Translations under genes and position numbers: made by a program
Source: Vigna angularis
Lineage: Eukaryota; Streptophyta; Magnoliopsida; Fabales; Fabaceae
Length of the DNA: 64,000 nt
Direction of reading: 5' to 3'
Assembly (NCBI RefSeq): GCF_016808095.1
Contig: NC_068971.1
Span: 11,792,501-11,856,500, forward strand
In this document: positions 1-11,459 of the stretch, piece by piece
Layout: each line of letters starts with the position of its first letter
Position numbering within the stretch: the stretch's first letter is position 1
The notes under the pieces: model-generated
What the model saw: only the letters and a program-made list of their open reading frames with translations
Database searches by the model: none
What the model was told of the DNA's origin: nothing

Positions 1-394
1 GTAATCAATCGCTTATAATGCCCATGAGGAGGATTGTGCAGTGAGTGAATTACTTGTTTGATCAGTTGTAGTCTGATTAGTTCTATTGTCTGATCTGTTG
101 TTTTCTGTTGTTTTCTGTTTGTCAGTTGTCACTGACAGTTTATTTGTTACAGTTACAGCGTCACTGGATGCTTGTTAGTCAGCTGTTATAATTGATTTCA
201 TCATTTAAATGAGCCTCTGTAGTGTATATGCATTTGCTGTCAACAGAAGCTCATCACTTGTAAACTCGGATGTTCAATACAAAGTTCTTTTTTTTTTCTG
301 TTTTCTTAATGTGTTATAAGTATCAGTAAGTAAATATGGCATACTGTTAGTTCTCATTTTAAAGTGTTGTTAATGGTGTTTTTCTTGAAGCTTT

Positions 395-2291
395 ATGTTT
401 TCATTTTCAATTTTCCTTCCATATGTACTGTTTCTTCTCAATCTGGTATTGGACTTGGGGTCCAGTCCACTAGTCTCAGTGGTATTTCTTCTGCATCACT
501 ACAGCAGCCACCCTATTCCACCTTCAGCAAAATCAAATAAGGAGAAGGGCAAGAAGAAAGCTTATATGGTCAAGTTGTTAAACCGTTTCAATAACGTAAA
601 TGCTTCAAGTAGTCAGCCATCTACACCTACCTCTACCTCCACTGCTATATTTGTTCCACCACCATTACAAGTTCTTGGTTTGACACCTACTCCACCATCA
701 ATTCCACCTTCGTTGGAAGTTCCTCCTTTCACACCTAGTTCACAACAATTTGCTGCTGATCAATGGAGATCACCCTCCCCCCATGTTGGTTCTAACCCAA
801 CAACTCCCACAAATATGCCATCACCATCTCCTATAGGGGATAACCCTCCATGTTCAAGTTCAGCAGCCAATGACTTTGAAGATGTTTCCAACAATCGTCC
901 AATCATTACACCTATTGGAGGAGGGTAAGAAAACATCAATTTAATGTTCCAAGCATATACTGTATTATTCTAATATTTGACTTTTATTTTGGTATAGGTT
1001 TTATCCAACAAAAACAGCATCCAAAGCAATCACAGCCACCATCAAGGCACAGTTTGATGAGCCATGGGTGACATGGGGACAAATACCTCAGACACGAAGA
1101 GATGTTTTCTTTGAGCGTTTTAAGGTACACTTGTGTTCATTTACATTATGTACTACAGTTAATTTTAAATGTTAAGGTCCTCAATTATCTTATCCAATAT
1201 TCATCTTTTTTGTCAACAGAGAAAGGTTTCATGGAGGTCTAACCATGAAGAAAAGGTGAAAAAAAATTTCCACACAAAAGCATCTCATAGATTATCTGAG
1301 ATGTTTAAAAAAGCTCGAACAGAAGGAAAAAAACCTGATTGGATGGGGGATAATGTTTGGAATGGTCTTTTGGAGAAGTGGAACATGCCACTTTATAGAC
1401 AGAAATGTGAAACGGCCAAAAAGAACAGGACATCTGACAAGGGTGGTTGTTTGCACACTGGGGGATCCATTAGCGTGCATGAGCATGCAATTCGTCTGGT
1501 ACATATAAATTTATTTTTACATTTCTATACGGATAAACTTTAAAAATATTTGATGTTAACAACTAACATCTTCTTTGCTTGCAGTCACAGGAGCTTGGTC
1601 GATCAGTGCATGTTGATGAAATATTTCAGCAGACACATATTCGAGCATCAACAGGAGAATTTGTCGATGAAAGGTCTAGGCGGACACATGTTAGTTTCTA
1701 CTAACTTATTCTTTATTAGGTTATATAATTCTTAGGTCTATCTATTTAACGATATTCATTTAACAGGAAGAGTTTGAAGCCAGATTTTCTCAAATAAGAT
1801 CTGAGACAGCATCCGTTGGGGCTTCAACATGTGCTCCCCTAGACCCTACAGATGAGGAAAGATTGAGGAACCAATGTTGGTTGGATGTTGCTGGTGGAAG
1901 GTACAAGGGACGCGTATACGGCATTGGAAATGTCAGTGCTCAAGATGACTGTGTCGATAGTTACATACAACAGACACAGGCATCTTCTTCTCAGCAACCG
2001 ATTGCAGAGGACATTCTTAACCTCCACACACGAGTATCAACCCATGATGACCAACTTCGACAGATGAACTCTCAATTGCAAGGCTTTATTGGTGTCATGA
2101 TGCAGTATCTTCCACCTCCTGCAGCCGCAATTGCACAACAATTTCTTCAATCCCAGAATCAGCCACAAGCTAATGTTCAACCACAACAACCACAACAACC
2201 ACAGCAACCACAGCAACCACAGCAACCAACAGATCAACCACAGCAACCAACAGATCAACCACAAGATGATACTATTTATGGAGATTACTAG
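395..2291 (+). CDS. CACTA-associated Transposase_24 / Ptta-En-Spm-like protein
   Basis: Five exons join in one open frame with GT-AG introns: about 395-924, 998-1124, 1220-1498, 1585-1689 and 1767-2291. The start is uncertain: the first ~60 residues from 395 are hydrophobic and look like read-through intron; an internal ATG at 569 or an upstream exon is plausible. The middle part (exons 2-4) carries the region typical of plant Transposase_24 proteins: WVTWGQIPQTRRDVFFERF, a basic stretch with AKKNRTS, and the GGSISVHEHAIRL block. Exon 5 has the family's RLRNQCWLDVAGGRYKGRVYG segment, then a coiled-coil-like part and a Pro-Gln-Gln repeat tail. The protein is a known passenger of En/Spm-type elements; its exact job in transposition is not established. 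No internal stop was seen, so this copy may be young. Confidence 0.7.
2176..2262 (+). repeat. coding minisatellite, Pro-Gln-Gln repeat
   Basis: Tandem 9-base units of the form caaccacaa/caaccacag encode repeated PQQ triplets. They are followed by two copies of a longer unit encoding TDQPQQP. The repeat sits at the C-terminal end of the Transposase_24-like protein and keeps frame. Such a tract is expected to vary in length between copies. Confidence 0.85.
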
Positions 2292-2571
2292 TTATGTTTT
2301 TAGAAGTAGGACATGTGTATGACTCACACTTATTCTCTCAATGACTTTGAACATGTTATTTGAACTTATTATGATTAACAATTATGTAAACTTTCTTATT
2401 ATTAATGTGAAATGCATGTTTGTAGGTTTTAAACACTTAATTTATTTATCAAATTTGTGAATGGATATAATGTCCAGGTCTTGTGAATTGTGTGTGTGGT
2501 ATGGGCAGGTCTTGTAAATTGTCTCTTTTTGGATGTTGGATGACCAGGTCTGCTTTCAAGTCAGCGGTATG

Positions 2572-2740
2572 TAAATTATATACGGATATTCCGTATATAA
2601 ATTATATACGGATTATCCGTATGTAATCTTATCTACGACCTTTTTATATACGGATTTTTGACCGTATATAATCCGTATATAACACCACTTTTTATACGGA
2701 TTTTCGGTGTTATATACGGATTTCGGCCGTATATAAATGC
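2572..2740. repeat. CACTA subterminal inverted repeats (TATACGGAT family)
   Basis: At least eight copies of TATACGGAT or its complement ATCCGTATA occur in about 170 bases in both orientations, several as back-to-back palindromes. They lie 16 to 185 bases inside the CACTA right terminus. In CACTA elements such motifs are the binding sites of the element's DNA-binding transposase subunit; that role here is inferred from position. Confidence 0.8.
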
Positions 2741-2772
2741 CATTTTTCTTGTAGTGGAAAGAAATAAAAAAA

Positions 2773-2930
2773 TTTGGGGAATCAAGAAATTGAATCTGGC
2801 AGAGCCGGTTAAACAATTTCCAATCCTTCCAAATTACAATAAAAATAAATAAGGAAAACAATAAAATGTTTGGGGAAACAAGAAATTGAATCTGGCAGAG
2901 CCGGTTAGACAATTTCTAATCCTTCCAAAA
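2773..2930. repeat. short tandem duplication, period 96 bp
   Basis: Two near-identical ~60-base units start at 2773 and 2869 (shared core AAGAAATTGAATCTGGCAGA then GCCGGTTA), each followed by an A-rich spacer. It starts 16 bases outside the CACTA terminus at 2756 and so belongs to the sequence the CACTA element landed in or next to. Confidence 0.8.
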
Positions 2931-3545
2931 TATAAAAATAAACAACTAATAACATACAAATGGCATAACATATTCAACATCACAATTTACAACTATCACA
3001 CTTGGATATCAACACAAAAGCATACTCTCATTTAAATTCAAGATCATACAGAAACAAAATACTCTATATTCAAGATTTAAGATCAGACAAAAGCAAAATA
3101 TAGCATATTCAAGACTCAAGATAATACAAAAGGAAATACTCAAAGTTAGCTCCCCTTACCTCTATTCCAGACTTAGTTTCCTCTTCTCAAACCGTTCTCC
3201 GGAAACTTCCAGAATTTCCCCTCTTCAACTAGAATTTACTCCAACTCTCTTCTCTCACAATTTCTCTAGAATTTTGGTGTAAATTTCCAGCCTCCCCCCC
3301 TTGACTATTTATAGTAAAAAAATTTACTATTCATTTTTACTATTCATTTTTTTATTCATTTTACTATTACAAAAATAATTTTTTTATTTGCAAATTGGTG
3401 AATTCTGATCTCAAAGCTACGTGTAACACTTATCCTTTCCAAAAATAAATTTTTTTTTTTTACTATTCACTTTTTACTATTCACAATTTACTATTCACTA
3501 ATTTTTTTTTTCTAGTATCTAACAAATATTTTCAAGGATCTTACA
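2931..3545 (-). other. probable LTR remnant, no gene
   Basis: Non-coding. The stretch runs from A-rich sequence through a pyrimidine-rich block (3150-3300) and repeated 'ttactattcac' motifs to a CTTACA end at 3545. The same order (A-rich, pyrimidine-rich, CTTACA) is seen at the right end of the solo LTR that ends at 13701. I therefore read it as the truncated start of a minus-strand gypsy-type LTR. No target duplication or partner LTR was found. Confidence 0.35.
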
Positions 3546-4323
3546 GTAACAACTTGGGGTACAATTATGTCTATGGGTTCATTGATCCCTAAGTCATTCA
3601 CGAAGCAAATGATTTTGATGACATCACAACATATCTCACCAGCAGATTAGGAAGTGGGAAGGAAATATATTTTATTCCTTATATATTTGGGTAAATGAAG
3701 TTTGTTAACTTCATAAAGATCCATATGTGATTTTAATATATAAAAATTAAGTTATTATCAATTTCAGGCACCATTGGCAGTTACTTGTTATTTCCATATC
3801 GGAGAGCTATGCTTTGTGGTTTTTCTCATTGCACAAGTCTCCTCCCAAACATCTTAGACAAGCAGTTGATTGGTAAGAACCTCAATGTTTGGACTTTCTT
3901 TGTTATATAAATGAATGCTAAAACCTTTTTTTATATAGTTCTATGGTTGGGAGTTCAACTGCTAACAATAGAAAGCTTGCATGAGTTGCTCTCAAGGTTT
4001 GTTTTAATGATTTTCACTAACTATTTACAACTGTGATGATATATTGTAGTGTAACAGACAAAGTGGGTCATATGAGTGCGAATACTATGTAATGTATTGG
4101 ATGACCCACATTATTCGTGCCCATATCACAAGAGGTTGGGAAACGGTAATATTTAAATTTAATGAATTTTTATTTTCTCCAACATTTGGAATTCATATAC
4201 ACTAATTAATATCAATTGTCTTGTGCAGAGATTCAAGACTACTACTCTACTTCCTGAGAAGCCACTTACATTCCTGAGGAAGGCACTTGCAAAACATTTA
4301 GTTAGATTATATAATATTTCATA
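3546..4323 (+). pseudogene. CACTA-type C48 (Ulp1-like) peptidase remnant
   Basis: Three or four exon-like blocks read as the C-terminal catalytic part of the Ulp1-type protease carried by many plant CACTA elements. Block 3550-3690 encodes a YGFIDP...EIYFIPYIFG segment. After an intron, block 3768-3872 encodes HHWQLLVISISESYALWFFS, containing the catalytic His. Block about 4056-4144 encodes SGSYECEYYVMYWM, where the catalytic Cys follows Glu; the Gly that normally follows this Cys is Glu here. A last block from about 4228 ends at a TAG at 4321-4323. In-frame stops (after YGFIDP and after NNRKLA) show decay. Catalysis is unlikely. Confidence 0.65.
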
Positions 4324-4882
4324 GTTATTAGATTTAAAATACATTACAACATGTTGATTTATAGTTATTAGACTTTGTACATTATGTGATGTAAATATTG
4401 AATATTGTGTTGAATCTGTGTTGTATATATTGTGTTTGATATGCAGGTTTGTTTTTGTGATAGTGGATATCACAAAAACAGACCTGTTATTAAAAAAAAT
4501 TGCAGGAGAATAGACCTCGGTTGTAGCCAAAACTGAGGTAGAAAGCCACCTTATGACATCGGTTCAGCCACAACCGATGGCATAGGGTGCACGAGAATTT
4601 AAAAAAAAATAGGGGTTTGCAGCGGTTCAAGCCAAAATCGCTGCCATATCTCCATGTTATTACCTCGGTTGAACCGAGGTAATAACCCCTTCCCCCTTTT
4701 CTTTTCTTTTCTTTATTACTTGGGTTGTTGAAGAACCGAGAGAGTAGCCTTCAGAATATTACCTTGGTTGTAACCGAGGTCAAAAATCTCCAACCTTTTT
4801 ACCTAGTTAGATATGTCTTGGTTCGAAAACTGAAACGTATTGTAAAAAATAATTGTTATCGTTTTCCTTCGCTGTACTAGTG
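3546..4882 (+). mobile_element. second CACTA-like element, right part
   Basis: The right end reads GCTGTACTAGTG and stops at 4882, a CACTAG-type terminus. From about 4500 to 4800 there are paired copies of ACCTCGGTT and AACCGAGGT in both orientations, the subterminal repeat family of this element, different from that of the element ending at 2756. The C48 protease relic lies directly upstream on the same strand. The left end was not found; the element appears cut at about 3545 by the LTR-like remnant. Confidence 0.65.
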
Positions 4883-6443
4883 AGTGATATAGATTATCCA
4901 ATTTGAGAATATAGAAGATTAATTTTAGGCCTCAGATATTTTCCCTTAAAAAAATAGTTTTACTTCAACAAAATTTATAAAACATTATTCGTGTCAAATA
5001 TTTATAATAGAAAAATTTAATCGATTGTTTTTATCAGATGGGAGAAGAGAGTATTATGGACATCCTAACATGGCTTGTGTCTCTTTCGCCGTTGATAATG
5101 TGAAATTGACTTTTGTTGGACAATAACTTAAAGCTGGCCAGCAATGAAAGATACCTATCCAACACATGTGGCTTAAAATATTTCAACTCTTAGGTTTATC
5201 CTATATTTCATTTGTTCACCCATTTTATTTTATCTGTTCATTTTAACAATGTTATGATGTATTTTTATTATATATTTCTGTAAATCTTTTTAATAAGTAT
5301 TAAATGAAAAAAATATTTAATACTTTAGAAAAATTATACTTAATTTTTCTATTTAATAACTAAAAATACTTATAAAAATATTATTGTAGGATTTAAACTA
5401 AGGACAGAAAATAGATCAATTGGTTAGCTCTATTGCAAGGTTTCATCAACATCTCACACCTAAAAAGTTTTGTTTCTCAATTGTTCCGTAGTGATGGAGC
5501 TTTAGACATCTCTCACTCAGATTACACAGCCAGCCAATTCAAACCAAGCAATTTACAACAATGTGCCTTGCACACATGAAGCTGAGATCACCTTCACTTC
5601 ACATTTAAGCATTTCCTTGGTCAATGCCTCTTTTTTAATCATATGCATATTTATAACCTGATCTTATAACAGAGTATAAACAACTACCCCATGATATATT
5701 AAGACAAAAGTGAATAAAACAAAACAAACGTTGAAAAATGCTATTCCCTCTATAAGGCCTTCACACGTTATCTCTGCTGAACATGTTTCAGGTATAATTT
5801 TACAATATTTAAAGTCCTTTCATGGTTTAGCAGGATTCATAAAATTCTTATAATAGTGATATTTTTAGACAGATCATTATGGTGGTTATTAATAAACCAT
5901 TGATCCTGATCATGATGATGGGCATGCTTGGTTTTGAGTCATCCCTTAAGATAAAAAATTAACATACTGCAGAGTAACTTAACCTGCATGATTTGGTATA
6001 GAACAGACTCTTTCGTACTATCATAATTTATTACTATAAACCAGTAGTTAATCTTGAGTTTGTAGAATCTTTTTATCTTACAAAGAAACAAAATAGTCCA
6101 AGAAAAGCACAGTCCAACTAAGAAAAGCACGACATTATTCATCTTGGGTAGAAACTGAGGGTTTCAAAAAATTCAGATATAGCAACCTCGTTATAACATG
6201 CTCGCTCTTCAATCAACATTTTAAGAGATTATGTTTAAATTTGGCAATGCTGGAATGATTCTGCATGTCAATAGTTTTATTATCATCTGAGTGACTGCTT
6301 CCATTGAGCAGCTTTGTACACTAAGCAACGTAGCAAGCTTCTATGAACAGAAGCACAAGAAAATGTTTATTGAAGTGAAACTCAGTAAGAAAAACAATAT
6401 TGACAGACACCACAAGCTGCAATACCAAAATCTGTTTCAGAAC
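4883..6443. other. intergenic, AT-rich; includes 3' flank of the alpha-galactosidase gene
   Basis: No convincing gene. The right-hand ~250 bases must contain the 3' untranslated region of the minus-strand alpha-galactosidase whose stop is at 6444-6446. Short open frames here lack family resemblance. A patch at 5400-5560 looks repeat-like but I could not assign it. Confidence 0.5.
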
Positions 6444-9400
6444 TCAAGCAACTGGATTCAGCACGTACATTTTACACGCCTGTGGCTCAACTTGGGCAGT
6501 CAATTTTTCCTTAAAGCGTCCCACCAGTGTCTTGTGCTGCATGCATTGTACCAGATAAGTCACAGCATCAGTATCAACAGAGTTGTGATACAAAACAAAG
6601 CATGCATTGTAGCAGCTAATTCATAGCATCAGTAGTACCAACAGAACTGAGATGAAAACAAAAGCATGCATACAAAAAACAAAAGATTGAATGCCTACAA
6701 ACACAGTACCTCCCAAAGGTCTCTTGCTTCAACAGCACTTTTTGATGGAATACCAATATCATCCCAATATGCTGTAATGGAAATATTCCAAGGGCCACGA
6801 TTTAGCAAGACAACAGCCACCCTGTACCTTGAAAGAGGACCTGCCCAAATCTGCATAAAAGCTCATGCATGATCATTTATTGTTCATATGAAAATAGATA
6901 CAAAAATCACGTGTTGTGTTCCAAATTCTACTTACCTCAATATCACCTTCCATCCTAACCTTCTTACCTTGCACACCAAGTGAATCTGCGATTATATGAT
7001 ATAAATATTAATAACAAAACCTTGCTATAATGAATAAGAAATGAGTCTGATATAAACTTACAAAGTTACAGACTTTTACAGTGTGAAAGGTTTCTAGACA
7101 ATGAAAACGGTTTTAGACTGTCAACCAATTAGAAATCATGGTAGCTGTGACTTATTTTGAAGATTGTAAATTCATCATATGACAGTTTTTTATGGATTAC
7201 TGTGTAAAAAAAAATCAGTACAGAAACTATTTGTATCACCTTGGTTAACTGCAATAACTTCCTTATTTGTTACAATGTCAACAGTGTCTTTGGTCATATT
7301 TCTAACATCACAGCCAAGAAGAAGAGGAGCCTGCAACAAAAGAAGGCCTTGTACATGTTTTTGCATAAATCAGTGTATTTGAAGACACAAGAATCATAGT
7401 ACTACCTTGGAAAGGGCCCATAAACTGAAGTGAACAATATATTCATTTTTTGTCATCCCTCCATTTCCCACCTCAAGCATGTCAGGATCTGTTGAGTTAA
7501 CATGTTCAATGGATATCATGATTCTCAATTGGATAAAAATATCTTCCCAGAAAGCACAAGGGTAATGAGATTCTAACCATTCCAACCACCAGGTCTTGCA
7601 TATTCAGCATAAACTTCATTCATGTCTGCCTTTGAAATCATGCTGCCAAAGACAATGTTAGGTAACTTTTATTAGCTACGGATCCATATTAATTCAATAA
7701 CTCTGCACCAGTTGATTTGATTGTACAGTGGTAAATTATCAGTTTTTTCGTATTTATAGGAGTTGAATTGAACACAGGTTCCATGAGAGCTTAAACAACT
7801 AAAGACTGTTCAACCAGTTGAGTGAGATTATTACTCTGATTAACAATGACACTATTGTTTTAGATGAAAGAAAAATAGAATAGGAGTTTGATGGCTATAG
7901 AACTTTCTCCCATTTGTACTAACTAATTCAAAACACAATTTTCACCTTTCCCATGAATCATTAATGTCATTGGTAGTTCTCCAGCTGTTTCCCACTTTAG
8001 CACCCCATAAAGCAGGGTGCAAGTCTCCCCTAACAAACACACCATCGATGATTAGAGTGAAGAACATGAAATTGGAGGAGCAATAAGTTACTAAAACAGA
8101 TAAAATTACCATTCACATAGTGAGAAGAAGATTGGACGACCAGCCATTGATAAAGCCCGAGTCATAACAGGGTATCTAGTCATATGAAGACCATAGTTTT
8201 CAAAACTATATACAACTAAAAAAGTGGAATGCTAATATTCACTTCGATCAGTTAAAATATAACACTAATAAACATGACTACCTATCAGTTGGTTTTGATT
8301 CATCATTGTTACAGTTATCATACTTCAAATAATCAATACCCTGTAGATAAACCAAAACAACCGTTTGTTTAATTGCACTGAATGCGATTATTCCAAGGAA
8401 AAAGAAGAAGAAACGAGCACAATGTGCAATACCCATGACGCAAAAGTCTTGGCATCTTGAAACTCATGACCAAGAGAACCAGGCATCTGTTTGCTACAAG
8501 TAAAATACCTGCAAAATTGACCAATCTAAAGCTTAGTTAAGAATGTCACAAAGAAGTACATGGGACTAAATTGGTTAGTTGTTTAGTTAAGTCTATGTAC
8601 CCAGCATCTGAATAAATTCCAAGTTTAAGACCTTTGCTGTGAACATAATCTGCAAGAGCTTTGATTCCAGAAGGAAATGTTGATTTTTTTGCTACCAGAT
8701 TACCCTATAACAATACAACAGACATCAATAGCCTATGTAAATGTTCGAAAAACAACAATTAATTGAATGTGAGAAGTTTCAGGTAAGCAGTAAGAAAATG
8801 AAATGCAATGAAGCATATAAAAACCAGAACAACCGTACATGAGCATCCCGGTTTAATTCAGCCCAACAATCATCTGCAATAATAGAAAATTGTGGATTAA
8901 GTTTGACTGCATGTGCTTATGACATTTTGCAAAGTAAAGAAGCACAATATTAATTAATTAATAAGAAGAAGAAACTTGAAAAAATAGGTGTTTCCATGTA
9001 CCTATATTGACATATGTGTATCCAAGCTTAGAAAGACCAGTAGAAACAAGGGCATCAGCTGTAAACCCATGTAAAAAATCACAATCAGGCTAAATTCTCA
9101 ACCAAGTGAATCTTTTCTAAAAAACTAAATTAAAAGTCAAAAGCTAATTTCTCAGATGTACACATAATTCTATATATAATCATAAACTGATGATAATAGA
9201 TATATACAAAATTCACCCAGCACACACACAAAGGGCCAAATACCAGTTTCCCTGATGATTTTTTCGTTAATTTGACAGCTAAAATGATTCCAACTGTTCC
9301 ACCTGCACTAAAAGGAACTGTTGTAAGTAATAACATCTCAGTATGATAATTTTTTTTATGGACAAACTTGGAATCAGACAAGAATGGGCTAAGTGTAGTT

Positions 9401-9783
9401 GCAACTACTTATTTGAGGTACAAGAAAAAAAAATTGTTCTCCCAAGATTCTTGCCAGGCCTGTTCACAACATAAACCGACAGTCGGTTGAAGAGTGTTGC
9501 AAGATGAACAGGGAAACTGAGAGACTCAGTGCAAGTGAAAAACAAAAAGCACTCATTCTCACACAAAGAAGAAACTTTATGTTTCTGAACACAAATCACA
9601 GACATACCCCATTGGAGGAGTTCTAGCAAGGCCATTAGCAAGAAGATTCCTCTTGTGTTGCTCCACATGGTCATGGAGTTGTGCTGGGTCTGATGATGAT
9701 GAAGCATTGACACAATTCAAGGAGCAGAGCAAAAAGGGCAACAAAGCCACCAGCACTTTATAGGTAAACCTTCTTCTATCCAT
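6444..9783 (-). CDS. alpha-galactosidase, glycoside hydrolase family 27
   Basis: Fifteen exons on the minus strand join into a complete 412-residue protein, the usual plant length: 9783-9608, 9302-9244, 9058-9002, 8873-8839, 8704-8601, 8508-8433, 8340-8282, 8175-8110, 8029-7946, 7642-7578, 7488-7406, 7330-7240, 6985-6936, 6850-6710 and 6536-6444. All introns are GT-AG. Residues 1-27 look like a signal peptide, followed by a short pro-region and the family start [17 protein letters not shown]. Asp177 in YLKYDNC is the expected nucleophile and Asp232 in WRTTNDI the expected acid/base. The GH27 fold ends near residue 300, followed by a beta-sandwich domain. The enzyme removes alpha-1,6-galactose from galactomannan, raffinose-type sugars or galactolipids, in the wall/apoplast or vacuole. 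No damage seen. The next gene upstream, a beta-mannanase, acts on the same polymer. Confidence 0.95.
7065..7205. mobile_element. possible small MITE in alpha-galactosidase intron 12
   Basis: The intron between the exons ending at 7240 and starting at 6985 holds 'ttacagtgtgaa', 'gactgtcaaccaat' and 'atgacagttttt...actgtgt' motifs. These resemble the TGTCAGTGTAAA / ACTGTCAACCAAT arms of a common legume MITE, also seen in mannanase intron 4. The copy is degraded and its edges are not clear. Confidence 0.35.
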
Positions 9784-9834
9784 TGTGTTTGTTTATTCAC
9801 TTCAAATGCAGTGCGAAAGACAAGATCCCTTATC

Positions 9835-9842
9835 TTTTTATA
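9835..9842 (-). promoter_or_regulatory. TATA box of the alpha-galactosidase gene
   Basis: TATAAAAA on the minus strand, 52-59 bases upstream of the ATG at 9783. This would give a short leader of about 25 bases. Position and sequence fit a plant TATA box; the start site itself is inferred. Confidence 0.6.
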
Positions 9843-10388
9843 CACAGATTTCCTTCACTGCTATGTTCCTCAGTTCAAGGTTGTTCTTTTGGAGTTACTG
9901 TGATTTTGAGTTTAATTACACATAAATAAATTAAGTAATCAAAAAGTGAAAAAAAAATATTAAAAAATTTATACTTTCAAAAAAATTTATATGGTTTTAT
10001 ATATGATTAACTCATGAGTCATGAATAAATACTGGTTTCATTGTATTTTCTTAGGACTGTCAAGATGTGAGTACTCTGCGTGCTGCAGAATTTGAGGACA
10101 ATGTGACACGATGCAAACACTCTACAATCCACATAGTTTTGAATAATTTCCATGTGAGATATAATTTGAGACTTTCAATGGAAAAGATAATACTAGTTTG
10201 TCCACAAGCTTCTATAAACTTGTTTACATAATATTTTTAAGAAAATTTGTATATATTAGTTATATTTTTTTATATATTTCTCTAAACTCTTACTTTCAAC
10301 TTATATTATTGAATTTCATTTTATATAAAGTTTATTTATTCTTATTCTTAAATTTTATAAAAAATTATAATATAAAGCTCTTCCAAAC

Positions 10389-10441
<53 letters not shown>

Positions 10442-11459
10442 CACAAAATATCCTAATAAAACTTTGATTCCATAATGATCTTTGGATTTAGTTAAATCTA
10501 ATGTTTTTAATTATATTTAATGAATAATTAAAGCATGAAATTAATATTATTAGTAATTTTTTTAATTATTTTTAATTTTGATATTATTCATATATGGAAT
10601 ATAATTATTTGTTTACTATATAGTTTTAAATTAATAAAAAACAAAACATAAAAGGAAAAAATAGGTTATTAGATTTATCTATATCTTTATATACTTTATT
10701 TGTAATAAAATCTTAGATACCAGTATTATATTTTTTATAATAATAATAATGATAAGATGAAGAAGAAAAGTATTATAGTTGTTAAATATTTGAGTTGATA
10801 ATGATGGTTGGATTTAACAGAATTTAATGTTTTTAATTATATTGATTGAATTAGTAAAGTACTGAATAAATACTAAAAGATATTCTGTAATGAATGAAAA
10901 TTAATGGTAAATAATGTTGTTGCAATCACATAGCATATACCAAAAGGGTAATTAAAAAAATGAAAGAAGAGAATAAAAGGTGCATCATAATCTGATGTCT
11001 ATTATTAGAGAATAAGGTTTTGTTGTGTTTAGGAAATTATTGTCCTCATCTATATGAGTTAGCATAGAAAATTAGAAAGTGTTGTTTGTTTTTGAAAAAT
11101 GAAGATTCATGACACATAAGTACTGAGATAGGGACCCTCAAAATGCATGTCACATGAAATCAGAAGATAAGGGTTGTGGGAACTATCTAGACTATACACC
11201 AGTCGGTGGAAATTTCAATACCAATATAATTTTACAAACTTCTTCCTTCCAACACATGTATCATATGTAAGATTGAAAAATATTTTTATAATTAATTTGT
11301 ATAACTTCTGTTATGTATCTCATTCAACGTCATATACAACATTTATATAGCTTTTTAAGTTAACTAAAAATAAAGAAAAAATATTTTTAAACTGAGAATA
11401 TTGTTTGAGATAAGGCTTTTCATTTGAACATAATTTTCTAATTTTTATTTTCAACATTA
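9843..11459. other. intergenic, AT-rich; alpha-galactosidase promoter side
   Basis: No gene found. Very AT-rich sequence with many stops in all frames. It contains a (TA)n microsatellite and a stretch of weakly repetitive A/T words (10440-10900). The part next to 9843 should include the upstream promoter of the alpha-galactosidase gene. Confidence 0.6.
10395..10438. repeat. (AT)n microsatellite
   Basis: About 22 uninterrupted AT dinucleotides in intergenic DNA. Likely length-polymorphic. Confidence 0.95.

Larger units (their letters stand above)
1..2756 (+). mobile_element. CACTA DNA transposon, right part (left end outside window)
   Basis: The right terminus reads TTTTTCTTGTAGTG and stops at 2756, which is the reverse complement of a CACTACAAGAAAAA-type CACTA terminal inverted repeat. 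Just inside it (2572-2740) lie many inverted copies of a short TATACGGAT motif, as expected of CACTA subterminal repeats. A five-exon transposon protein gene on the same strand ends at 2291. The three bases after the terminus (gaa) would be one half of the 3-bp target duplication. The left terminus is not in the window, so length and autonomy are unknown. Positions 1-394 hold AT-rich DNA without a recognisable exon; it may be intron or untranslated leader of this element. Confidence 0.8.

Noticed and set aside
5390..5600. SINE-like patch with a 'ttggttagctc' A-box-like word
   Set aside because: No clear B box, poly-A tail or target duplication could be seen.
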